The notes under the pieces are model-generated. The model worked only from the letters and a program-made list of their open reading frames with translations. It made no database searches and was not told where the DNA came from. Source: Litoreibacter meonggei (GTDB taxonomy: Bacteria; Pseudomonadota; Alphaproteobacteria; Rhodobacterales; Rhodobacteraceae). Taken from it: DNA of 64,000 bases. Where the stretch lies: contig NZ_RCCE01000001.1 of assembly GCF_003663885.1 (NCBI RefSeq), positions 806,001 to 870,000 of the forward strand. The letters are read 5' to 3'. Positions within the stretch are counted from its first letter, which is position 1, and every line of letters begins with the position of its first letter. Positions 8,430 through 16,300 of the stretch are shown here, piece by piece. Position numbers and translations under genes: made by a program.

Positions 8430-9257
8430 ATGGACACAGCAGCCATCAAACTTGTGCAGTCCAAGCTCAAGGAAATGGGTCACTACTCGGGTCGCGTTGA
8501 CGGGGATCGTGGCGCCAAAACCCATGCGGCCGTCAAGAAGGGCATCCCGCAGATCGACGGCACGCCACCTGCGGGATGGAAAACCCTGAGCGGCAAGCGA
8601 CAAACCCTCATCTTCTTACAACTCTATTGCCACGCCAACGACGTGAATGCCGGCGCGATTGACGGCTTCTGGGGCCCGCAAACCGCATGGGCCGCCGACG
8701 CATTGGAGGAAAAGCTGCAGAATGGCTTCATTCATGCGTGGCGCGACGTGGAGCCAATCGACGCCAACCCGCACCAGTTCCCCAAGCAGTCCCAGATGAC
8801 AAATTTCTACGGACCGCACGGTGTCCCCGGCGGGCGCTCTCCCGATCTGGTGTCGGTCCCCTGCCCCTGGCCGCTCAAAATCGCGTGGAACAAGGCGCAA
8901 CGCCGCTCCGGCTTCAGGGTCCACCGCAAAGTGGCCGACAGTCTGGGCGAGGTCGTTGAGCGGGTGCACGACCACTATGGCCTCAAGGAAATCGAACGCC
9001 TCGGCTTCGATCTGTTCGGCGGCGACTACAACCCGCGTAAAATGCGCGGCGGCAGCAGCTGGTCCACCCATAGCTGGGGCATCGCCATCGACTTCGACCC
9101 CGAACGCAATCGCCTGAAATGGGGCCGTGGCCGCGCCAGCTTCGCGCATCCCGACTGCGCCGACTTCTGGGAAATCTGGGAGCGGCAAGGCTGGACCTCG
9201 CTTGGTCGCATCAAGAATTTCGACTGGATGCATGTGCAAGCCGCGCGCTTGGGTTAA
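8430..9257 (+). CDS. Peptidoglycan-binding M15-type peptidase (endolysin-like)
   Basis: A 275-residue predicted cell-wall hydrolase. Two peptidoglycan-binding half-modules lie at the N-terminus (KLVQSKLKEMGHYSGRVDGD, and AIDGFWGPQTAWAADAL near residue 75). The C-terminal VanY/CwlK-like M15_4 fold carries the zinc motif STHSWGIAIDFD (SxHxxGxAxD, about residue 210) and the final ligand DWMHVQ. A GGAGG site precedes the ATG. There is no signal peptide, which is typical of phage endolysins and unusual for a resident hydrolase. No phage genes lie nearby. Confidence 0.82.
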   Translation: MDTAAIKLVQSKLKEMGHYSGRVDGDRGAKTHAAVKKGIPQIDGTPPAGWKTLSGKRQTLIFLQLYCHANDVNAGAIDGFWGPQTAWAADALEEKLQNGFIHAWRDVEPIDANPHQFPKQSQMTNFYGPHGVPGGRSPDLVSVPCPWPLKIAWNKAQRRSGFRVHRKVADSLGEVVERVHDHYGLKEIERLGFDLFGGDYNPRKMRGGSSWSTHSWGIAIDFDPERNRLKWGRGRASFAHPDCADFWEIWERQGWTSLGRIKNFDWMHVQAARLG

Positions 9258-9287
9258 AGGCTTTTAACCACGGCAGCCCTGCGGTAT

Positions 9288-9310
9288 CCGGAGATGTACG
9301 CAATCTCCGG
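9288..9310 (+). promoter_or_regulatory. Perfect hairpin covering the apt ribosome site
   Basis: CCGGAGAT (9288-9295) pairs perfectly with ATCTCCGG (9303-9310) across a 7-nt loop. The GGAG ribosome site of apt (9309-9312) begins in the 3' arm, and the ATG is at 9319. Formation of the hairpin would partly hide the site; the regulatory role is inferred. Confidence 0.45.
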
Positions 9311-9318
9311 AGCCGGTC

Positions 9319-9858
9319 ATGCCAAACACCAAACAGGTCAAAGACTACATTCGCACCATCCCGAACTTCCCTCATGAGGGGATCATGTTCCGCGATGTCA
9401 CCACCCTGTTTCTGGACGCCCGCGGCTTTCGCATGGCGGTCGACCAGTTGCTGCACCCCTATGCAGGGCAACGCTTCGACAAAGTGGCAGGTCTTGAGGC
9501 GCGCGGCTTCATCATGGGCGGTGCCATCGCGCACCAATTGTCCGTGGGCTTCGTCCCGATCCGCAAGAAGGGCAAACTGCCTGGCAAAACCATCGAGCAA
9601 AGCTACAAGCTCGAATATGGCGAGGCGACGATGGAGCTGCATGATGACAGCCTGCAACCCGGTGAGAAGGTCCTGCTGATCGACGACCTTCTGGCCACCG
9701 GCGGCACCGCCGAGGCAGGTATCAAACTAATCGAAAAACTCGGGGCAGAGGTCATCGGGTGTAGCTTCATCATCGATCTGCCCGATCTGGGCGGGCGCGC
9801 CAAGCTGGAAGCCATGGGGCAAGATGTCCATGTGCTGTGCGAGTTCGAAGGCGACTAA
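9319..9858 (+). CDS. apt: Adenine phosphoribosyltransferase
   Basis: Converts adenine plus PRPP to AMP and pyrophosphate in purine salvage. At 179 residues it has the family's full length. The N-terminus [20 protein letters not shown], the adenine-site block [11 protein letters not shown], and the PRPP-binding motif [17 protein letters not shown] (about residues 118-134) are all present. It is near mtnP, which supplies adenine. Its leader carries an 8-bp hairpin close to the start codon, and a GC-rich hairpin follows its stop. Confidence 0.96.
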   Translation: MPNTKQVKDYIRTIPNFPHEGIMFRDVTTLFLDARGFRMAVDQLLHPYAGQRFDKVAGLEARGFIMGGAIAHQLSVGFVPIRKKGKLPGKTIEQSYKLEYGEATMELHDDSLQPGEKVLLIDDLLATGGTAEAGIKLIEKLGAEVIGCSFIIDLPDLGGRAKLEAMGQDVHVLCEFEGD

Positions 9859-9883
9859 CCCACAGCTTCCCCCATCATTGCTT

Positions 9884-9917
9884 CAAAAATACCTCGGGGT
9901 GTGGGGCAGAGCCCCAC
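9884..9917 (+). terminator. 3' hairpin after apt, Roseobacter-type intergenic motif
   Basis: GTGGGGC (9901-9907), AGA, GCCCCAC (9911-9917) form a perfect 7-bp stem preceded by TTCAAAAATACCTCGGG. A partial echo (GTGGCGCAGAACCCCAC, 9932-9948) follows. From memory, such phrases recur between genes in roseobacters; this copy may act as a terminator although it lacks a T-tract. Confidence 0.4.
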
Positions 9918-9956
9918 TGAATTCGCCGCGCGTGGCGCAGAACCCCACTAATCTCC

Positions 9957-11369
9957 CTACCCTGCAACCACCGCGCCGGGGTTCATAATACCCTTCGGGT
10001 CCAGCGCCGCCTTGATCGCCCGCATCGCCGCCAGCTTTGTCGGGTCGCCATACCGGTTCAAGTCATCAACCTTGAGCCGCCCGATCCCGTGCTCTGCCGA
10101 AAACGAGCCTCCCATGTCTACCGCCAGATCATGCACGATCCGCTTCACCTCGGCGCGCTGGTGGTCATGGTCCGCCCGCGACTTCCCCTTTTGTGGAAAT
10201 ACGTTGTAATGCAGATTGCCGTCCCCCACATGGCCAAAGCAATTGATCCGGAAATCGTCGACCCGCGCCAGCGCCGCGCCAGCGCGGTCGATGAACTCGG
10301 GGATGCGTCCCACCGGAACCGACGTGTCATGCGACGAGACCGAGCCGATCCGGCGGTTCGCCTCCGGAATGCTTTCACGGATGGTCCAGAACGCCTCCCG
10401 CTGCGCGCCGGATTGCGCAATCACTCCGTCGCTCACCAACCCCCGTTCCGCTCCGGCTTCAAACAATCGCTCCAGCGCCTGCGACGGCTCCACCCCCGCG
10501 ACACAGCCGACATCAATCAGAACCATCCACTCCGGTGCCTGCGCGAAAGGTATTCGGACGTCAGGCCCGACCTCTCGCAGGAAATCCAGCCCCATATGGT
10601 TGATCAACTCGAAGGCCGAGACCTGATGCCCCAGCAAATCCCCCGCCAAAGACAGCAGGTCGAGGGCGGCCTGCGGGTCCAGCACAACCATCAAAGCGGC
10701 CCCTTCACCTGCGGGTTTCGGGAACAGTTTCAGCGATGCTGCGGTGATAATCCCCAGCGTCCCCTCCGCCCCGATCATCAGATGGCGCAGGTCATAGCCG
10801 GTATTGTTCTTTTTCAGCCGCGACAGCCCGTTCAGGATCGCGCCGTCCGGCAGCACCGCCTCCAGCCCCACGCATAAATCCCGTGCATTGCCGTAGCGCA
10901 GCACATTCACCCCGCCCGCATTGGTCGACAGGTTGCCGCCAATCCGCGCAGACCCTTCGGAGGCCAATGATAACGGAAACACGCGATTAACCGCCTCGGC
11001 GGCGTCCTGAACCGACGCGAGGATCGTTCCCGCCTCGGCCACCAGCACATTCTCGTTCGGAAACACGTCGCGGATTTTGGTCATCCGCTCCAGCGACAGG
11101 ATCACCGGCACCGGGCCGCTCTCCAGCACCTGCCCGCCGACAAGACCAGTGCCACCGCCATAAGGAATGATCCCGACCCCTGCCGCAGCGCAAGCGCGCA
11201 CCACCAATGCGACATCCTGCGTGCAATCGGGCGCAATCAGGAAGCCGTCGCCCCCGTGATAGCGCCCGCGCGGCTCGTGCAGGTAGGCATCGGTCAGCTC
11301 GCGAAACGCGGCTGCGGGAAGTTTCGAGGTCAGCTCTGCCCGAAGGGCGTCAGTCACAGAATTCAGCAT
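9957..11369 (-). CDS. FAD-binding oxidase/dehydrogenase, GlcD/D-2-hydroxyacid dehydrogenase type
   Basis: A 470-residue flavoprotein of the vanillyl-alcohol-oxidase fold. The PCMH FAD-binding domain includes VGIIPYGGGTGLVGGQV (about residues 65-82) and IGGNLSTNAGGVNVLRYGN. The C-terminal substrate domain ends with SFSAEHGIGRLK and HVGDGNLHYNVFP, which carries conserved metal or substrate histidines. Members oxidise D-lactate, glycolate, D-2-hydroxyglutarate or similar acids; which one cannot be told. No glcE or glcF is adjacent. It is the last gene of the long minus-strand run. Confidence 0.88.
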   Translation of the reverse strand: MLNSVTDALRAELTSKLPAAAFRELTDAYLHEPRGRYHGGDGFLIAPDCTQDVALVVRACAAAGVGIIPYGGGTGLVGGQVLESGPVPVILSLERMTKIRDVFPNENVLVAEAGTILASVQDAAEAVNRVFPLSLASEGSARIGGNLSTNAGGVNVLRYGNARDLCVGLEAVLPDGAILNGLSRLKKNNTGYDLRHLMIGAEGTLGIITAASLKLFPKPAGEGAALMVVLDPQAALDLLSLAGDLLGHQVSAFELINHMGLDFLREVGPDVRIPFAQAPEWMVLIDVGCVAGVEPSQALERLFEAGAERGLVSDGVIAQSGAQREAFWTIRESIPEANRRIGSVSSHDTSVPVGRIPEFIDRAGAALARVDDFRINCFGHVGDGNLHYNVFPQKGKSRADHDHQRAEVKRIVHDLAVDMGGSFSAEHGIGRLKVDDLNRYGDPTKLAAMRAIKAALDPKGIMNPGAVVAG

Positions 11370-11406
11370 GGGGTCTTTATTGCGCGGCTATTCGGCAAGG
11401 GAAAGC

Positions 11407-12210
11407 TCATTCAATCGCGGCTCGCAAATAGGCTGGCCGCAAGGTGATCACGGTGGGCCGCTTCGGCAGCGTGCGCAGCGATACCTCAAGCGAACTGTCG
11501 CGGCGCCGGTCAATGGCGAACTCATCCGACATGCCCGCCACGAACCGCCCCAGCGATCCATCCGCCCACCAATGCATCGGGATCACCACCGAGGATTTCA
11601 GCCGCTTCAGCACCTTCACCATGGTCGGCAAATCCAGCGTCAGCCCGCCATCCACGGGGGCCATCACGACATCGAGCCGCCCGAGTGCTGCGTATTGCGC
11701 CTGATCCGGCTCGTGATGCAAATGCCCCAGATGCCCGATGCACAGCCCCGCCACCTCGAACACGAAGATGGAATTGCCATTCTTCTCCACATCGCCGGAA
11801 AACTGCCCACGGATATCCGTCGACACATTGCGCACCAGCATCTCGCCAAGGTCCAGATGATGATCCTGCTGCCAGCCGCGCAGCACATGCTTGATACGCG
11901 GATCAGGGCTTGGCGTCCAATGGCTCGAATGGGCGTGGTTCATCGTGACGACATCCGGCACAAAATCCCGCACGCCGAAAAATCCGGTATAGTCGGTGGC
12001 CGCCGTCAGCCCGCCTGAGGTCTCCAGAATGAACGTGGCATGGGCAATGTAGCTGAGCCGAACGGTGTAGTCGTCCAGCGCCTCCCCGAACGCTGCGCGC
12101 TTTATATATTCGACCCCCGGCGCGTCGGCCAAGGCAATACAATGGCTCGGTCTGCGGTCCTGAGCCAGTGCCGCAAGCGGCATCATCAAAAAGAGAAACA
12201 CCCAACGCAT
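11407..12210 (-). CDS. Secreted metallo-hydrolase-like protein (UlaG-type MBL fold)
   Basis: A 267-residue protein with a signal peptide (MRWVFLFLMMPLAALAQ). The fold is suggested by SYIAHATFILETSGGLTAATDYTG, then NHAHSSHW, CIGHLGHLHHE and VVIPMHWW, the order seen in UlaG/YtnP-type metallo-beta-lactamase folds. The canonical HxHxDH motif appears as HAHSSH, with serine for aspartate, so metal binding may be altered. Substrate unknown. It follows the GNAT gene by 88 nt on the same strand. Confidence 0.75.
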   Translation of the reverse strand: MRWVFLFLMMPLAALAQDRRPSHCIALADAPGVEYIKRAAFGEALDDYTVRLSYIAHATFILETSGGLTAATDYTGFFGVRDFVPDVVTMNHAHSSHWTPSPDPRIKHVLRGWQQDHHLDLGEMLVRNVSTDIRGQFSGDVEKNGNSIFVFEVAGLCIGHLGHLHHEPDQAQYAALGRLDVVMAPVDGGLTLDLPTMVKVLKRLKSSVVIPMHWWADGSLGRFVAGMSDEFAIDRRRDSSLEVSLRTLPKRPTVITLRPAYLRAAIE

Positions 12211-12298
12211 AGCTCAAAGCTAGGTCATACGGGGCTCAGTGCAAAATCAAATGGTCTTCATCTTGGTAAAAATATTCAAAGAGCCCACGCCAGCGCCG

Positions 12299-12883
12299 CT
12301 AGCCAACATCCGTTTTACCCCGACGGTCGCCGCGCAAATTGGCGAACAACACGTGATTGCGCCAGCGCCCGTTGATTTGCAAATAGCTCTGCGCCACACC
12401 CTCGTATTTGAAACCCGATTTCTCCAGCACCCCGCGCGACGCGGTGTTTTCCGGCAGGCACGCCGCCTCGACGCGGCTCAAATCCAGCGTCGTAAACGCA
12501 TAATGTACCAGCCCGAGGATGGCTTCCTGCATATACCCGTGGCGCGCAAAGTGCTGGCCCATCCAGTAGCCCAACGTCCCCGCCTGCGCAGGGCCACGGC
12601 GGATATTGTCCAGGGTAATTGCGCCCAGCAACGCCTTGTCTTCGCGTCTCTCCAGAAACACCGGAATGGCATTGCCATTATTCACGGAGCGCTGCGCCCA
12701 GTAGACGCGGTTGGTAAAGCTTTTCCGGGTCAGATGATCGGATGCCCAAGATGGCTCCCAAGGGGTCAGAAATTCGATCGACGACGACCGAAGCGCCGCC
12801 CATTCGCGAAAGTCACCGTGCTGGGGCAAGCGCAACGCCATCCGCTCCGTCTCGATACGGACTTTACGTTTGCGCCCAAGCAT
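12299..12883 (-). CDS. GNAT acetyltransferase, RimJ/RimL type
   Basis: A 194-residue acetyltransferase related to ribosomal-protein alanine N-acetyltransferases. It shows IETERMALRLPQHGDFREWAALR at the N-terminus, GTLGYWMGQHFARHGYMQEA (acetyl-CoA motif, about residues 105-125), and LDLSRVEAACLPENTASRGVLEKSGF, the hallmark of the RimJ/RimL branch, here read in parts. The ATG at 12883 overlaps the M16 peptidase stop as TGATG, indicating translational coupling; a GTG one codon earlier is an alternative. The natural target is not known. Confidence 0.88.
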   Translation of the reverse strand: MLGRKRKVRIETERMALRLPQHGDFREWAALRSSSIEFLTPWEPSWASDHLTRKSFTNRVYWAQRSVNNGNAIPVFLERREDKALLGAITLDNIRRGPAQAGTLGYWMGQHFARHGYMQEAILGLVHYAFTTLDLSRVEAACLPENTASRGVLEKSGFKYEGVAQSYLQINGRWRNHVLFANLRGDRRGKTDVG

Positions 12884-14142
12884 CACGCGGCAAGCCTACG
12901 GGCGACATGGGCCAGATCGCGGGCTTTTTCCACCGGACCATACAGGGCCATCGCCGCCTCGGCTCCGGCCAGTTTCTCCGCGAAACCGCGTACCTGTGCG
13001 ACATCGACCGCGTCGATCTTGGCAATGGTCTCGGATAAGGGCGGCACGCGGCCCCAGATGCCGACCAGCCGCGCCAGACGTTCCGCCCGCGACGACGGGC
13101 TTTCCAGCCCCATCAGCATGCCTGCTTTCATCTGCACACGCGCGCGGTTCACTTCCGCCTCGGACATATCCCCCGCGGCGCGTTTCAACTCGTCCACCGT
13201 GATATCGGCCAACCCGGCGATATCGTCGCCGGAGGTGCCAGCATAGACGGTCATCATACCGGTATCGGAATAGCTGCCGATAGAGCTGTAGATCGAGTAG
13301 CACAGCCCGCGCTTTTCGCGCACCTCTTGGAACAGGCGCGAGGACATGCCGCCACCGAAAGCAGAAGCAAAAACCTGCGCTGTATAGAAATCATCATCAC
13401 GATACCCCGGCGCTTCGAGCGCCAAGGTGAAATGCGCCTGCTCCAGCGCTTTTACTTCGCGCCGCTCGCCCGCGGCAAAACTGGCATGTTCCGCGGTCAA
13501 TGCGGCCCCTGCCGGCATGTCCCCGAACATGTCTTCAGCCATGCGCACGATCTCGTCGTGATCCACCGCGCCTGCCGCCGACAGGATCAGGTTTTGCGGG
13601 CCGTAATGCTCCGCCACAAAGGCAGACAGGTCGGCGCGGGAGAAGTTCGAGACCCGCTCCGTCGGCCCCAAAATGGTGCGCCCGATGGGCTGTTCGGGGT
13701 AAGCCGCTTCTTGCAGCCAGTCGAAAATCACATCGTCGGGCGTGTCCAGCGACATGCCGATTTCCTGCAAAATCACGCCGCGCTCGACCTCGATCTCGCG
13801 CGGGTCGAACACCGGATGGCGCACGATGTCACCGATCACATCCATCGCCAGCGGCACGTCGTCTTTCAGCACGCGGGCATAGTAAGCCGTCACCTCGCGC
13901 GAGGTGTAGGCGTTGATGTAGCCGCCCACGTCCTCAATCGCCTCGGCAATCTGCAACGCGCTACGCCGCTTGGTGCCTTTGAACGCCATATGTTCCAGAA
14001 AATGCGCGATGCCGTTTTGCTCGATCCGCTCATGGCGTCCGCCTGCATTGACCCAAATCCCCACGCTGGCGCTTTCCAGCGAGGGCATATGTTCGGTGAC
14101 GATGCGAAACCCGTTGGACAGGGCTGTCAGTTGCTGCGTCAT
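12883..14142 (-). CDS. M16 family zinc metallopeptidase (processing-peptidase-like)
   Basis: A 419-residue pitrilysin-family protease similar to mitochondrial processing peptidase beta subunits. The inverted zinc motif HFLEH is at residues 47-51, and the second glutamate lies in the EIEVERGVILQE stretch. The C-terminal inactive M16 half (YDIAGLADITVDELKRAAG region) is present. There is no signal peptide, so its location is uncertain. It overlaps thrC by 4 nt (ATGA) and the GNAT gene by 1 nt, an operon order I know from Rhodobacterales. Confidence 0.92.
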   Translation of the reverse strand: MTQQLTALSNGFRIVTEHMPSLESASVGIWVNAGGRHERIEQNGIAHFLEHMAFKGTKRRSALQIAEAIEDVGGYINAYTSREVTAYYARVLKDDVPLAMDVIGDIVRHPVFDPREIEVERGVILQEIGMSLDTPDDVIFDWLQEAAYPEQPIGRTILGPTERVSNFSRADLSAFVAEHYGPQNLILSAAGAVDHDEIVRMAEDMFGDMPAGAALTAEHASFAAGERREVKALEQAHFTLALEAPGYRDDDFYTAQVFASAFGGGMSSRLFQEVREKRGLCYSIYSSIGSYSDTGMMTVYAGTSGDDIAGLADITVDELKRAAGDMSEAEVNRARVQMKAGMLMGLESPSSRAERLARLVGIWGRVPPLSETIAKIDAVDVAQVRGFAEKLAGAEAAMALYGPVEKARDLAHVARRLAA

Positions 14143-15527
14143 GCGTTGATACGCTCGCGGATCAGCGCTTTGATCTTCTCGATGTCATTTGGCAATTCGG
14201 TCATGCGCTCCTCGCGCTCGAACAGGTCCGACATACGGTCGGGCAAGCCTGGATGGTGGCCGGACGCGGCTTCCACGGCGGCCGGGAATTTCGCGGGATG
14301 CGCAGTGGCCAGCGTGATCATCGGGGTTGCGCCCAGATGGTCCATCGCCACTTTCACGCCCACGGCGGAGTGCGGGCAAAGCAGCTCGCCCATCGTCGCA
14401 TTGGCACGGGTGATCATGGCGGAGGTTTCCTGCTCGCTGACACGACCCGACGCATAGGTTTCCTTCAACGCCTCGTAGGCGCCTTGGCTGACCTTGAATT
14501 CGCCGCTGGCTTTGAGTTCGTCCATCTGGTCCGACACCGCAGCACCATCTTGGCCATAGGCGTAGAACAGCGCCCGCTCGAAGTTTGACGACACCTGAAT
14601 GTCCATCGACGGGCTGATCGACGGCTTCACGCCATCGGTCGTATAAGCGCCCGTTTCCAGCGTGCGGTGTAGGATGTCGTTCTGGTTGGTGGCGATCACC
14701 AGATCGCCGATAGGCAATCCCATTTGCTTGGCGATATAGCCCGCGAAGATGTCGCCAAAATTGCCTGTCGGCACGGTGAAGTTGATCTCGCGGTCGGGCG
14801 CGCCGAGGCTCACGGCAGAGGTGAAGTAATACACCACCTGCGCCAACACCCGCGCCCAGTTGATCGAGTTGACCCCCGCAAGGCGCACCCCGTCGCGGAA
14901 ATCGAAATCGTTGAACATGTCCTTCACGGCGGCTTGGCAGGTGTCGAAGTCACCTTCGATAGCCAAGGCGTGCACGTTGTCCTCGGACGGCGTCGTCATC
15001 TGGCGGCGCTGCACATCCGAGACGCGGCCTTGCGGAAACAGGATGAACACATCGACCGCATCCAGACCACGGAACGCCTCGATCGCGGCGGAGCCCGTGT
15101 CACCGGAGGTCGCCCCCACGATGGTTACCCGCTCGCCGGAACGTTTCAATGCGGCCTGAAACATCTGGCCGATCATCTGCATGGCGAAGTCTTTGAACGC
15201 CAAGGTCGGGCCGTGGAACAGTTCCAGCAGGTAGTGGTTTGACCCCAACTGCACCAAAGGCGCGCGGGCGTCGTGGCCGAAGCCAGCGTATGCTTTGGCG
15301 ATGATCTCGCGGAACTCGGTATCGGTGAAGGTGTCGCCAATGAAGGGGCGCATCACGGTGAAGGCCACATCCTCGTAAGAAGCCCCGCGCATGGCGCGGA
15401 TGGCGTCATGGTCCAGCGTCGGAATGCTCTCCGGCAGGTATAATCCACCGTCGCGGGCAAGGCCGGTGAGCATGGCCTGCTCGAATGTCAGGACAGGAGC
15501 TTTGCCGCGGGTCGAGATGTAACGCAT
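14139..15527 (-). CDS. thrC: Threonine synthase
   Basis: PLP enzyme converting O-phosphohomoserine to threonine. At 462 residues it begins MRYISTRGKAPVLTFEQAML, and the PLP lysine sits in LAFKDFAMQMIGQ (Lys112). The family blocks TSGDTGSAA and ALAIEGDFDTCQ are visible. The start is the ATG at 15527 with GAAGGAA upstream; the extra 29 codons in the open frame belong to surf1. It lies 11 nt after surf1 and overlaps the M16 gene, so a biosynthetic gene rides on the oxidase-biogenesis transcript. Confidence 0.95.
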   Translation of the reverse strand: MRYISTRGKAPVLTFEQAMLTGLARDGGLYLPESIPTLDHDAIRAMRGASYEDVAFTVMRPFIGDTFTDTEFREIIAKAYAGFGHDARAPLVQLGSNHYLLELFHGPTLAFKDFAMQMIGQMFQAALKRSGERVTIVGATSGDTGSAAIEAFRGLDAVDVFILFPQGRVSDVQRRQMTTPSEDNVHALAIEGDFDTCQAAVKDMFNDFDFRDGVRLAGVNSINWARVLAQVVYYFTSAVSLGAPDREINFTVPTGNFGDIFAGYIAKQMGLPIGDLVIATNQNDILHRTLETGAYTTDGVKPSISPSMDIQVSSNFERALFYAYGQDGAAVSDQMDELKASGEFKVSQGAYEALKETYASGRVSEQETSAMITRANATMGELLCPHSAVGVKVAMDHLGATPMITLATAHPAKFPAAVEAASGHHPGLPDRMSDLFEREERMTELPNDIEKIKALIRERINA

Positions 15528-15538
15528 GGGGTGTTCCT

Positions 15539-16213
15539 TCAAACGGTCCGCTGCCTGATACGCCAAAGCAAAAAGACTGTCATCCCAAACCATATCACTG
15601 CGAGCGAAAACCATGTGATCGCATAAGACAGGTGGTCATTGGGGATGCCAGCGCGGCTGACGGGGAGCGGGGTGATTTCGGGGGTGGCCGGCGTTGCAGA
15701 GCGCAAGATGAGCAAGACAGGCTCAGAGCCCAGCTTGGCGGCCATGCGGGCGACGTCGCGGGCGAACCAAATGTCACGCGCTTCGTCGGGGTCCGGCGTG
15801 TAGCTATCGACCTCTTGCGGCCAATGGATATTGCCGGTCACCGTCACCTCGCCCGTCGGGGGCTCTGGCAACATGTCGGCAATCGGGATGACGCCACGAT
15901 CCACCATGATCGTGCGGCCTTGTGTCGTGAAGGGACTGATGATCCGGTAGCCCGCACCGACCTTCTTCTGGCTGACCAACACGCGGATGCGATCCGCACC
16001 GAATGTGCCTGTTGCTTGCACTGGTAGATACAGGTCGTCCTGCTTGCCCAGACTTGCGGGCAAGGCCACGGCCTGCGCCGTGATCCGTGCGTCGATTTCG
16101 GACAGCATCGCCTCTTTCCACGCAAGGCGCTTCACTTGCCATGTCCCGAGGCTCACCAGAATAGCGCAACCGATCAGGCCGAACAGCAAAGGCAGGATCA
16201 TTCGTTTGGTCAT
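15539..16213 (-). CDS. SURF1 family cytochrome oxidase assembly protein
   Basis: A 224-residue inner-membrane protein. A first helix (MILPLLFGLIGCAILVSLGTWQ), a periplasmic domain and a second C-terminal helix (ITWFSLAVIWFGMTVFLL) give the classic SURF1 topology. The family motifs GTWQVKRLAWKEAML and YRIISPF, then IMVDRGVIP, are present. Such proteins aid heme a insertion into oxidase subunit I, which is not in the window. A GAGG site precedes the start, immediately after a hairpin with a GAAA loop. Confidence 0.9.
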   Translation of the reverse strand: MTKRMILPLLFGLIGCAILVSLGTWQVKRLAWKEAMLSEIDARITAQAVALPASLGKQDDLYLPVQATGTFGADRIRVLVSQKKVGAGYRIISPFTTQGRTIMVDRGVIPIADMLPEPPTGEVTVTGNIHWPQEVDSYTPDPDEARDIWFARDVARMAAKLGSEPVLLILRSATPATPEITPLPVSRAGIPNDHLSYAITWFSLAVIWFGMTVFLLWRIRQRTV

Positions 16214-16230
16214 GTCACCTCAATGAAGAA

Positions 16231-16252
16231 GCGCGAGGGTTTCCCCTCGCGC
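16231..16252 (-). other. Perfect 9-bp hairpin with GAAA tetraloop before surf1
   Basis: GCGCGAGGG and CCCTCGCGC pair perfectly. Read in the sense of the operon (minus strand), the loop is GAAA, a GNRA tetraloop, so the RNA hairpin should be very stable. It ends 18 nt before the surf1 start codon. Confidence 0.6.
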
Positions 16253-16254
16253 CA

Positions 16255-16276
16255 AAAAGTTTGTCTGCAAACTTTT
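16255..16276 (-). other. Perfect 9-bp AT-rich hairpin between ctaE and surf1
   Basis: AAAAGTTTG pairs with CAAACTTTT across a 4-nt loop. In the minus sense it is followed by a short T run, so it could be a weak terminator or a processing site. It is the middle of three tandem hairpins. Confidence 0.55.
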
Positions 16277-16279
16277 GTC

Positions 16280-16300
16280 AATTTTCTGGGGCAGAAAATT
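16280..16300 (-). other. Perfect 9-bp hairpin overlapping the ctaE stop
   Basis: AATTTTCTG and CAGAAAATT pair perfectly around a GGG/CCC loop. The arm includes two bases of the ctaE TAA stop codon. It may protect the 3' end of an upstream processed mRNA. Confidence 0.55.

Noticed and set aside
8430-9257. Prophage remnant
   Set aside because: One endolysin-like gene alone; no integrase, terminase, capsid or tail gene within the window near it.
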